Positions 1 through 5,757 of a DNA stretch of 5,795 bases are shown piece after piece. The position numbers were made by a program, and so were the translations under genes. The notes below the pieces were generated by a model, which was given only the letters and a program-made list of their open reading frames with translations, made no database searches and was not told the origin of the DNA. The stretch spans positions 1 through 5,795 of the forward strand of contig JAGWUO010000088.1 in the NCBI GenBank assembly GCA_028868395.1, read 5' to 3'. This DNA comes from Cytophagales bacterium. GTDB taxonomy: Bacteria; Bacteroidota; Bacteroidia; Cytophagales; Spirosomataceae. Positions within the stretch are counted from its first letter, which is position 1; each line of letters begins with the position of its first letter.

Positions 1-362
1 TTCGTTGCTGCACTCGAAACAATAACTTCTTCTAATTGCTTCGTTACGTTGTTTAATTCCACATTTAACTCCGTATTCGCTTTGATATAAATTTTCGTAC
101 GGTAGGGATTGTAACCTACATAGCTGACTTTGATCACCCATTCGCCATAGGGAACGTGCACTTTGAAATTTCCTGAGGAATCCGTAGTTACGCCTGACTT
201 TTTAAAATCGACTGAAATATCGGCTCCTTTTAAGGGCTCGCCTGTAGAAGCGTCGATTACTTTACCGAAAATGGCCGGAAGCGAGGTGGTTTGTGCAATG
301 CTTTGATGCGAAAGGACAATTAGAAGTCCAAGGCAAAAGACTCTGGGTAAGAGTTTGATCAT
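1..362 (-). CDS. TonB-dependent receptor, N-terminal part (runs off the left edge)
   Basis: This is the first 120 codons of a gene read leftward from the ATG at 362-360; the rest lies outside the window. Residues 1-24 form a signal peptide: a basic start (MIKLLPR), a hydrophobic core, and a likely cleavage after SIAQ. Residues about 31-103 match a carboxypeptidase-regulatory-like (CarboxypepD_reg) beta-sandwich, with GKVIDASTGEPLKGADI, then TDSSGNF and VSYVGY. The sequence QLEEVIVSSAAT (109-120) then resembles the link into a TonB plug domain. In Bacteroidota this order is typical of outer-membrane receptors that import bulky ligands using TonB energy. The linker lacks the VVVGYG form common in SusC proteins, so a non-SusC receptor is more likely. 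The ligand cannot be inferred. It starts 56 bases after nuoH on the same strand, so read-through is possible. A different outer-membrane protein with the same N-terminal domain remains an alternative until the plug and barrel are seen. Confidence 0.82.
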   Translation of the reverse strand, partial: MIKLLPRVFCLGLLIVLSHQSIAQTTSLPAIFGKVIDASTGEPLKGADISVDFKKSGVTTDSSGNFKVHVPYGEWVIKVSYVGYNPYRTKIYIKANTELNVELNNVTKQLEEVIVSSAAT

Positions 363-375
363 AGAAAATAGGTTA

Positions 376-391
376 ACAGAAGCAATTCTGT
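376..391 (-). promoter_or_regulatory. Small hairpin in the leader of the receptor gene
   Basis: ACAGAA and TTCTGT form a 6-base-pair inverted repeat around a four-base loop, ending 13 bases upstream of the receptor ATG at 362. In the leftward transcript it would be a small leader hairpin. Just upstream, the minus strand reads TAATTTTTG (407-399), one base longer than the Bacteroidota -7 consensus TAnnTTTG, so the receptor may have its own weak promoter in the 56-base gap after nuoH. Both signals are short and could be chance in AT-rich DNA. Confidence 0.25.
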
Positions 392-418
392 AAATAAACA
401 AAAATTAAAGGAGATTCC

Positions 419-1507
419 TTACATGAATAGCGACCAAAGCGCAGATATTGCGACGAAAATCAGGGCAAAGGGGGTCAGCACTTTCCAGCACAAATACATC
501 AATTGATCCACCCGAAGACGTGGTAGCGTCCAACGAACCCACATTTGGATGGCAATCAGGATATAGGCCTTCAACAGTAGCCAAACAAAACCCATCAGGG
601 TAGCATAAATCGTTCCCGGCTGCCCATTCGTCCAATCGGCTAAACGAACAGAGCCCATATTAGGTAAAGGAGAATACCAAGATCCCCAGAACAAAATAAC
701 CCCCAATACGCTCACTAAAAGCATCATTCCATACTCAGACAAGAACAATAATGCCCAGCGCATTCCAGCATATTCGGTATGGAAACCACCTACTAATTCT
801 GATTCAGCCTCTGGAATATCAAATGGCGCCCGATTCGCTTCCGCTAAAGAGGCGATGAAATAAAGGATGAACAAAAAGAAAAACAAAGGCATCCGAACCA
901 CATTCCAGCTCAAGAAACCACCTACCTGTGTCACATCAATGCCCAAGCCCTTTAAACCGAACAGGTATTGCGGTTCAACTGCGAATATGCCTTGCTGCAA
1001 GGAAATGTCCTGTAAATTCAAGGTTCCAGAAATGAGCACTACACACAGCAGGGTTAATCCCAATGGAATCTCATAGGAAACTAATTGCGCCGCAGATCGA
1101 ATAGCACCTAACAAGGAATACTTATTGTTCGAAGTCCAACCCGCTAACAAAATCCCTAAACTATCTAGTGAAACAATCCCCATCAAGAGCATCAAACCCA
1201 TTTCGGTTTGACTGCCTTGTAAAAAGGTCCCTGAACTCAAAGGAATGACAGCAAATGCACCAAAAACGGACAAGAATATTATCCAGGGTGCGAAAAGAAA
1301 TAAGCGCTTTTGGGCGTTTTCGGGGATAATATCTTCCTTTTGGAATAACTTCAATAGATCCGCAAAAACCTGGAGCAAACCCCATTTACCTACTTCCATG
1401 GGCCCTAATCGATCCTGCATAAAAGCAGATAGCTTTCGCTCCACATAAACGCCTATCACGACATTTACGGTCAACAAAAGCAAACAAACGATCAGAGCGA
1501 TCCACAT
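419..1507 (-). CDS. nuoH: NADH-quinone oxidoreductase subunit H (complex I, ND1 homologue)
   Basis: NuoH is the inner-membrane subunit that joins the peripheral arm of complex I to the proton-pumping arm and helps form the quinone-binding chamber. The 362-residue product has about eight hydrophobic segments (roughly 2-22, 69-91, 104-124, 143-162, 203-224, 252-275, 299-323, 341-361). Family signatures are present in order: ERKLSAFMQDRLGP (23-36), LLQVFADLLKL (44-54) followed by KEDIIP, SYEIPLGL (144-151), the acidic quinone-site loop from AEANRAPFDIPEAE (222-235) to HTEYAGMRW (243-251), and RWTLPRLRVDQLM (325-337). The conserved glutamates of the SYE motif and loop are intact, so the protein looks functional. 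It is somewhat longer than E. coli NuoH (325 residues), mainly in the loops around 163-200 and 276-298. The start overlaps the metZ stop as TAATG, indicating translational coupling. Neither nuoG nor nuoI is adjacent, which is unusual because nuoH normally lies between them. The related hydrogenase subunits (HyfC/EchB type) fit less well. Confidence 0.96.
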   Translation of the reverse strand: MWIALIVCLLLLTVNVVIGVYVERKLSAFMQDRLGPMEVGKWGLLQVFADLLKLFQKEDIIPENAQKRLFLFAPWIIFLSVFGAFAVIPLSSGTFLQGSQTEMGLMLLMGIVSLDSLGILLAGWTSNNKYSLLGAIRSAAQLVSYEIPLGLTLLCVVLISGTLNLQDISLQQGIFAVEPQYLFGLKGLGIDVTQVGGFLSWNVVRMPLFFFLFILYFIASLAEANRAPFDIPEAESELVGGFHTEYAGMRWALLFLSEYGMMLLVSVLGVILFWGSWYSPLPNMGSVRLADWTNGQPGTIYATLMGFVWLLLKAYILIAIQMWVRWTLPRLRVDQLMYLCWKVLTPFALIFVAISALWSLFM

Positions 1508-2673
1508 TAGCTAATTTGATTAAGGGCTTGTAAAAAATCGGCTTTCAAATCTTCAATAGACTCAAGACCTACGGCCACGCGAACTAATCCATCCGTAATA
1601 CCTAAAGCAGCTTTTTCTTCTGCTGGTAATTTAGAATGGGTCGTAGAAGCGGGGTGCGTGATTATCGTCCGCGAATCTCCTAAATTTGGCGATATCGAGG
1701 CGATTTTCAACAACTTACTAAAAGCAACTACTTTTTCAAAGCCACCTTTAATATCCAGCGTTAAAATTCCGCCTCCGTATTTCATTTGGCGTTTCGCTAA
1801 TTCATATTGTGGATGCGATTTCAAATAAGGGTATTTCACTTTATGGAGGGCTTGATGTCCTTCCAAAGCTTCTGCTAAGGCTAGCGCATTCTCCGAATGC
1901 TTCTGCAATCTTAAATCCAATAATTCCAAACTCTTCGACAATACCCACGCATTAAATGGAGACATCGATGGGCCTGTATGGCGTGCAAAGAAGCGAATTT
2001 CGTCAATATACACCTTCTTGCCACAGATGACACCGCCTAACACACGGCCTTGGCCGTCAATGTATTTAGTAGCCGAGTGAATCACTAAATCTGCCCCTAG
2101 ATCCAAAGGTGTTTGTAAAATAGGCGTTGCAAAACAGTTATCCACCGCTAAAATCAAATCTTTACCTTCCTTTAGGGCTGCTAATTCTTTCAAATCAATC
2201 AACTCCAAACCCGGATTAGAAGGTGATTCGCAAAATAAAAATTTCGTATTGGGTTTGATGGCTGCTTTCCAGGCATTGATGTCATGTCCGGGAACGAAAG
2301 TGCATTCGATACCCCATTTGGAAGTGATTTTGGTCAAAATCTGAATACAAGAACCAAACAAAGCATTCGATGCCACGACGTGATCACCCGACTTTAAAAG
2401 CCCAGCCATTGAAGCAAAAATCGCCGCCATTCCCGTAGAAAAGGCAATTCCATCCTCCGCATTCTCCAGCATATTCATCTTCTCCACAAACTCATCCACA
2501 TTGGGATTCATATAACGCGAATAGATATTACCCGCCATTTCATCCGCAAAAATCGCTCTCCCCTGCTCCGCATCTTCAAAGGTGAAGCTAGAAGTTAAAT
2601 ACAAAGGCACGGAGTGTTCTCTATTGTGAGATCTTTCGGCTTGAATACGGATGGCTTTGGTCTGTTTTTGCAT
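1507..2673 (-). CDS. metZ: O-succinylhomoserine sulfhydrylase
   Basis: This is a cytoplasmic PLP-dependent enzyme of the Cys/Met metabolism family. MetZ joins O-succinylhomoserine (or a related acyl-homoserine) with sulfide to give homocysteine, the direct-sulfhydrylation route to methionine. The 388 residues match the family's usual length of about 390-400. Visible motifs are YSRYMNPN (51-58, phosphate contact from the neighbouring subunit), STGMAA (79-84), AVDNCFATP (176-184, with the Asp that pairs with the pyridine nitrogen), HSATKYIDGQGRVLGG (199-214, with K203 as the PLP lysine), HPASTTHS (340-347) and VRVAVGLE (364-371, with the carboxylate-binding Arg at 365). The KYIDGQGRVLGG form is characteristic of MetZ and separates it from cystathionine gamma-synthase and gamma-lyase, which usually have KY.NGHSD. 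AAGGAAAG lies about five bases before the ATG and resembles a Shine-Dalgarno sequence. A -7 box lies at 2701-2694. nuoH follows with a one-base overlap. The exact acyl donor is not provable from sequence. Confidence 0.93.
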   Translation of the reverse strand: MQKQTKAIRIQAERSHNREHSVPLYLTSSFTFEDAEQGRAIFADEMAGNIYSRYMNPNVDEFVEKMNMLENAEDGIAFSTGMAAIFASMAGLLKSGDHVVASNALFGSCIQILTKITSKWGIECTFVPGHDINAWKAAIKPNTKFLFCESPSNPGLELIDLKELAALKEGKDLILAVDNCFATPILQTPLDLGADLVIHSATKYIDGQGRVLGGVICGKKVYIDEIRFFARHTGPSMSPFNAWVLSKSLELLDLRLQKHSENALALAEALEGHQALHKVKYPYLKSHPQYELAKRQMKYGGGILTLDIKGGFEKVVAFSKLLKIASISPNLGDSRTIITHPASTTHSKLPAEEKAALGITDGLVRVAVGLESIEDLKADFLQALNQIS

Positions 2674-2693
2674 AATCTTTCCTTAATAATCTA

Positions 2694-2701
2694 CAAAATT
2701 A
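2694..2701 (-). promoter_or_regulatory. Probable -7 promoter element for metZ-nuoH
   Basis: The minus strand reads TAATTTTG, an exact match to the Bacteroidota sigma-A -7 consensus TAnnTTTG, 20 bases upstream of the metZ start. No clear TTTG -33 element is visible at the expected distance; the nearest T-run is only about 14 bases upstream. If this promoter is used, the leader is under about 20 bases, leaving no room for a riboswitch in front of metZ. Confidence 0.45.
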
Positions 2702-2775
2702 ATAGAATACATGTGAAAACCGCCTTAGGTGAACGACTATTTTCCTGCCCTGATTCAGCCCCCTACAAGAACTAA

Positions 2776-2791
2776 ATTATTTAAAGATAAT
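2776..2791. repeat. 16-base imperfect palindrome in the divergent intergenic region
   Basis: ATTATTTAAAGATAAT is an inverted repeat in which six of the eight symmetric positions are Watson-Crick, one is T/G and the central pair mismatches. It overlaps the first base of the putative -33 element of the rightward operon, a sensible place for a regulator to bind. It is pure AT apart from one G, so chance occurrence is quite possible. No regulator gene is visible nearby. Confidence 0.25.
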
Positions 2792-2819
2792 TGAGTAAAT
2801 TTCGAAGAACTAAGCCTTG
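2791..2819 (+). promoter_or_regulatory. Weak candidate promoter for the DUF1080-oxidoreductase operon
   Basis: TTG at 2791-2793, 17 bases of spacer, then TAAGCCTTG (2811-2819) resemble the Bacteroidota arrangement of a TTTG -33 element and a TAnnTTTG -7 element. The -7 box carries one extra base and C in place of one T. The ATG is 21 bases further on. Rightward transcription must start somewhere in 2674-2840, and this is the best site seen, but the match is poor. Confidence 0.3.
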
Positions 2820-2840
2820 TAAAGAAAACAAAAATAACCT

Positions 2841-4208
2841 ATGAAAAAATTGATTATACCCTTTTTAAGCTTGTTTTTAGCGATCGGATCGCAGCAAGTT
2901 CAGGCTCAAAAATGGACCAACCTGTTTGACGGAAAAACCTTTAAAGGGTTCAAACAACTCAATGGACAAGCAAAATACGAAGTAAAGGACGGCGTTATGG
3001 TGGGAACCACTGTTGCAAATACGCCTAACTCCTTCATGGCTACTGAACAAGAATACGGTGATTTTATCCTGGAGTTCGATGTCAAAGTAGACAACAAGAT
3101 GAATTCAGGAGTTCAATTCAGAAGTTTGTCTATCCCAGAATACCAAAACGGACGCGTTCACGGCTACCAAGCAGAAATCGATCCCTCCACAAGAGGTTGG
3201 TCTGGAGGTATATATGACGAATCACGTCGTGGTTGGTTAGCTCAAAACGAACTGAAACCGGAGGCGAAGAAAGCCTTTAAATTAGGGGATGTTTGGAACC
3301 ATTACCGCATCGAAGCTATCGGAAGCACAATTCGCACGTGGATTAATGATTATCCTGTGACTTACCTAGTGGATGATATGACAGCCAAAGGGTTTATCGC
3401 TTTTCAAGTACATGCTATTTATGGTGAGATGAAACCTGGCATGCAGGTTATGTGGAAAAACATCCGCATCCAAACAGGAAAGGATATGCAACCTCGTCCT
3501 TTAGACAACCGATTTGTGGTAGATAACTATACTTTGAATAACATCTCTCCACAGGAGCAAGCGCAAGGCTTCCGTCTTTTGTTCAACGGTAAAGACTTAA
3601 CTGGATTCCGTTCGGCATTTAAGACAACGGCTCCTCCATCAGTTTGGACGGTAGAAGACGGTACGCTTCACGTGAATAGCTCTGGTGGTAAAGAATCAGG
3701 CAATGGCGGCGATATCTTAACGAATGACAAGTTCTCCGCGTTTGAATTAACCTTTGATTTCAAACTAACGGAGGGAGCTAATTCTGGGGTGAAATATTTC
3801 GTGAACGAATCCTACAATTCAGGCATGTCAGCGATCGGCTTAGAATACCAAGTGTTAGACGACGCAAAACATCCCGATGCGAAGTTAGGAACCGTAGGAA
3901 ATCGCACGTTAGCGAGCTTGTATGACATTATTCCATCGAATAAAATCGATGGCCGTTTCCAAAAGAAAATAGGCGAGTGGAACCAAGGACGCATCATTGT
4001 GTACCCAAACAACATCGTTCAACACTGGTTGAATGGTTTCAAAGTAGTGGAATACGAACGCAAGAGCAATATTTTCAAAGTGCTAGTTGCGCATAGTAAG
4101 CATAAAGTATGGGATGGTTTTGGATCTCAAGATTCAGGCCCAATCCTTTTCCAAGAGCACGGGGATTCCGTATTCTATAAAAACATCAAAATCAGAGAAA
4201 TTAAATAA
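2841..4208 (+). CDS. Secreted protein with two 3-keto-disaccharide hydrolase (DUF1080) domains
   Basis: The 455-residue product starts with a signal peptide (MKKLIIPF, hydrophobic core, QVQA-Q cleavage near 22), so it should be periplasmic or surface-exposed. Two beta-sandwich domains of the DUF1080/PF06439 type follow. Domain 1 (about 25-211) has NLFDGKTFKGF (27-37), NSGVQFRS (88-95), GYQAEID (108-114), GGIYDESRRG (122-131), WNHYRIEA (152-159) and FIAFQVH (185-191). Domain 2 (about 242-453) has LLFNGKDLTGF (246-256), NSGVKYFV (314-321), LEYQVLD (334-340), SLYDII (359-364), WNQGRIIV (380-387) and GPILFQEHGDSVFYKN (433-448). The domains share a pattern but clearly belong to different subtypes, particularly at their C-terminal ends. 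Family members act on 3-keto-glycosides, cleaving or hydrating sugars first oxidised at C3. The gene lies 8 bases before the Gfo/Idh/MocA oxidoreductase, which supports that pathway. No Shine-Dalgarno is seen; AACCT directly precedes the ATG, as at the next gene. Substrate and exact chemistry are inferred. Confidence 0.9.
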   Translation: MKKLIIPFLSLFLAIGSQQVQAQKWTNLFDGKTFKGFKQLNGQAKYEVKDGVMVGTTVANTPNSFMATEQEYGDFILEFDVKVDNKMNSGVQFRSLSIPEYQNGRVHGYQAEIDPSTRGWSGGIYDESRRGWLAQNELKPEAKKAFKLGDVWNHYRIEAIGSTIRTWINDYPVTYLVDDMTAKGFIAFQVHAIYGEMKPGMQVMWKNIRIQTGKDMQPRPLDNRFVVDNYTLNNISPQEQAQGFRLLFNGKDLTGFRSAFKTTAPPSVWTVEDGTLHVNSSGGKESGNGGDILTNDKFSAFELTFDFKLTEGANSGVKYFVNESYNSGMSAIGLEYQVLDDAKHPDAKLGTVGNRTLASLYDIIPSNKIDGRFQKKIGEWNQGRIIVYPNNIVQHWLNGFKVVEYERKSNIFKVLVAHSKHKVWDGFGSQDSGPILFQEHGDSVFYKNIKIREIK

Positions 4209-4216
4209 ACCAACCT

Positions 4217-5542
4217 ATGGAAAGAAGAGAATTTTTACACAAAGGTGCCCTAGCTTCTCTAGGTACTTTAGCTTTTAGCCCAAAATCGTACAGCAAGATT
4301 CTTGGCGCAAACGACCGCGTTCGCGTGGCTTGCGTTGGTTTCTCTGATCGTCACCGTGCCTCACACGTTCCTCCTTTTAAGGCTTTGGCCAAAGGAATGA
4401 ACTTCGAAATGGTCGCGCTATCTGATCTATGGAATCGCCGTAGAGACGAGGGAAAAGCCTATTTAGAAAAAGAATTAGGTGGCACAATCCAGACCTACAG
4501 AAATAATGAAGAATTGTATTCTGCGAAAGGAATCGATGCCGTATTCATCTCCACAGCTGACTTCCAACATGCTTTGCATACGATTGAAGCGGTAAAAGCG
4601 GGTTGCGATACCTACACAGAAAAACCATTAGCAGAGACAATGGAAGATAACCGTGCGGTTTTAAAAGCGGTTAAAGAATCCGGCAAAATTGTTCAAATCG
4701 GATCTCAACGCCGTTCAGGTGAGAACTATTGGGCTGCGGAAGAATTCATCAAGTCGGGTAAATTTGGTGATATCAAAATGGTAGAATTAATGTGGAACGT
4801 GAACCAACCGGGTCGCTGGAGACGCCCAGAATTAACGAGCATTTTGAAAGAATCAGATATCGACTGGAAGCGCTTCTTAATGAACCGTCCAGCAGACACC
4901 TTTGATCCACGCAAATACTTAGAATATCGCCTATTTTGGCCTTATTCGTCTGGTATTCCAGGCCAATGGATGTCTCACCAAATCGATACCGTACACTGGT
5001 TCACTGGCTTAAAACACCCTAACTCGGTTGTGGCAAACGGTGGAATCTACCAATGGAACGACGGACGTAAAAACGCAGACACCATGACTGTTGTCATGGA
5101 TTATGGCCAAGGAACCAAAGGATTCCAAGTTCAATTCACGTCACGTTTCTCCAACTCAGCGGGTGGAACAAAAGAAATTTACTATTCAAACGGGGGTGAA
5201 TTAAACTTGGATACTAACACCATATCGCCAAACGGAGGTCTTCGTGAACGCGAAGCAAAAGCCATGGGTCTTCAAGCAAACTTATTACCAACGATGAAAA
5301 TCGAAGGAGCAAAAGTAGCGACAGATGCAGATACAGGTGGAGATATCTTAACATTCAACCACGTGAAAAACTGGATGGAATGTGTTCGTTCTCGCAAAAC
5401 GCCTAACGCTCCTATCGAGGCCGGTTACCAACACTCGATCGCAACCATCATGTCAAATGCGGCTTACCGCACGGGACAACGCGTTACTTTCGATGAGAAA
5501 ACGCAAGAAGTAATGGCGGGTGATAAGGTGTTTAAGTACTAG
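4217..5542 (+). CDS. Gfo/Idh/MocA family oxidoreductase with twin-arginine signal
   Basis: This 441-residue NAD(P)-dependent sugar or polyol dehydrogenase begins with a twin-arginine leader: ERREFLHKGALASLG (2-16) contains RR-x-F-L followed by a short hydrophobic stretch. It is therefore probably exported folded, with its cofactor bound, as in glucose-fructose oxidoreductase. The Rossmann domain starts at VRVACVGFSDRH (35-46). FISTADFQHA (110-119) and TEKPLAETMEDN (134-145) follow, with the EKP lysine at K136 as the usual catalytic and cofactor-contacting residue. The C-terminal substrate domain includes GQWMSHQIDTVHWFTG (249-264), whose H254, D257 and H260 lie where the family keeps catalytic Asp/His residues. 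Its end, NHVKNWMECVRSRKTPNAPIE (381-401), is typical of the exported Bacteroidota and Planctomycetes members. The usual GxGxxG motif is reduced to G41-F-S-D-R-H. It follows the DUF1080 gene by 8 bases and is followed by a strong terminator, so it ends the operon. The substrate is unknown. Confidence 0.93.
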   Translation: MERREFLHKGALASLGTLAFSPKSYSKILGANDRVRVACVGFSDRHRASHVPPFKALAKGMNFEMVALSDLWNRRRDEGKAYLEKELGGTIQTYRNNEELYSAKGIDAVFISTADFQHALHTIEAVKAGCDTYTEKPLAETMEDNRAVLKAVKESGKIVQIGSQRRSGENYWAAEEFIKSGKFGDIKMVELMWNVNQPGRWRRPELTSILKESDIDWKRFLMNRPADTFDPRKYLEYRLFWPYSSGIPGQWMSHQIDTVHWFTGLKHPNSVVANGGIYQWNDGRKNADTMTVVMDYGQGTKGFQVQFTSRFSNSAGGTKEIYYSNGGELNLDTNTISPNGGLREREAKAMGLQANLLPTMKIEGAKVATDADTGGDILTFNHVKNWMECVRSRKTPNAPIEAGYQHSIATIMSNAAYRTGQRVTFDEKTQEVMAGDKVFKY

Positions 5543-5564
5543 GCGCTAGTCGATTGACTTAATA

Positions 5565-5596
5565 AGAGTAGAGATTATAGAGTAGAGAGTAGAGAT
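5565..5596 (+). repeat. AGAGTAGAGA direct repeats after the oxidoreductase gene
   Basis: AGAGTAGAGA occurs three times (5565-5574, 5579-5588 and 5586-5595, the last two overlapping). The first and third copies extend to the 11-mer AGAGTAGAGAT. The stretch is purine-rich and non-coding, between the oxidoreductase stop and the terminator. It looks like short slippage-derived sequence; no function is apparent. Confidence 0.6.
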
Positions 5597-5600
5597 AATT

Positions 5601-5630
5601 TCAAAAGGGGGGCGCGAGCCCCTTTTTTGA
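5601..5630 (+). terminator. Strong intrinsic terminator of the DUF1080-oxidoreductase operon
   Basis: The core stem GGGGC/GCCCC (5609-5613 with 5618-5622) closes a GCGA loop, a stable GNRA tetraloop. It extends outward through two G-U pairs and then AAAA/TTTT and TC/GA, giving 13 pairs in all. The T6 run at 5623-5628 follows the GC core directly on the plus strand. It lies 58 bases after the oxidoreductase stop. The A-run on the other side means it could also act weakly on leftward transcripts. Confidence 0.9.
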
Positions 5631-5690
5631 TTAATAGATTAGAGAATGTTCTAAAAGAATAGAGCATAAAGCACAAAGAATAAAGATGGA

Positions 5691-5721
5691 ATCAAAAAGG
5701 AAGCAAAAGCTTCTTTTTGAT
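5691..5721. terminator. Second hairpin, terminator-like on both strands
   Basis: ATCAAAAA(G)GAAGC and GCTTCTTTTTGAT form a 13-pair stem with a one-base bulge (a G at 5699/5700) around an AAAA loop (5705-5708). The T5 run after GCTTC acts as a tail on the plus strand, and the A5 run does the same for leftward transcripts. It sits inside the 32-base inverted repeat. This suggests a bidirectional terminator, perhaps with a leftward gene beyond the right edge; that gene is not visible. Confidence 0.6.
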
Positions 5722-5742
5722 GATTAATGAAAATAGTAGGTT

Positions 5743-5757
5743 ATACTACGGTAGTAT
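5743..5757. repeat. 15-base palindrome around a single central G
   Basis: ATACTAC-G-GTAGTAT has perfect 7-base arms about a one-base centre, the form of a dimeric regulator site more than an RNA hairpin. A further TAGTA half-site lies at 5734-5738, so three half-sites (TAGTA, TACTA, TAGTA) occur within 23 bases. It lies inside the interior of the 32-base inverted repeat. No adjacent gene start is visible to say what it might control. Confidence 0.4.

Noticed and set aside
405..635. 76-codon open frame on the minus strand at the end of nuoH
   Set aside because: It is a frame-shifted shadow of the nuoH C-terminal region without recognisable features.
867..1448. Short open frames on the plus strand (867-1076, 1245-1448) and one in another minus-strand frame (1161-1385)
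   Set aside because: They lie inside nuoH in other frames, have no recognisable domains, and are explained as shadows of the well-supported gene.
419..1507. Membrane subunit of a hydrogenase or formate hydrogenlyase instead of NuoH
   Set aside because: The RLGP, KEDIIP and complete acidic quinone-loop motifs are those of complex I, and no hydrogenase genes lie nearby.
1507..2673. Cystathionine gamma-synthase or gamma-lyase instead of MetZ
   Set aside because: The KYIDGQGRVLGG sequence after the PLP lysine is typical of O-succinylhomoserine sulfhydrylase; gamma-synthases and lyases usually have KY.NGHSD.
2674..2840. Possible S-adenosylmethionine riboswitch ahead of metZ
   Set aside because: The likely -7 box leaves a leader of under about 20 bases, and no riboswitch-like helices were seen in the 167-base region.
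2906..4914. Short open frames opposite or inside the DUF1080 and oxidoreductase genes (2906-3097, 3812-4015, 4087-4278, 4726-4914)
   Set aside because: All overlap long genes with clear family motifs, and none has its own start context or domain.
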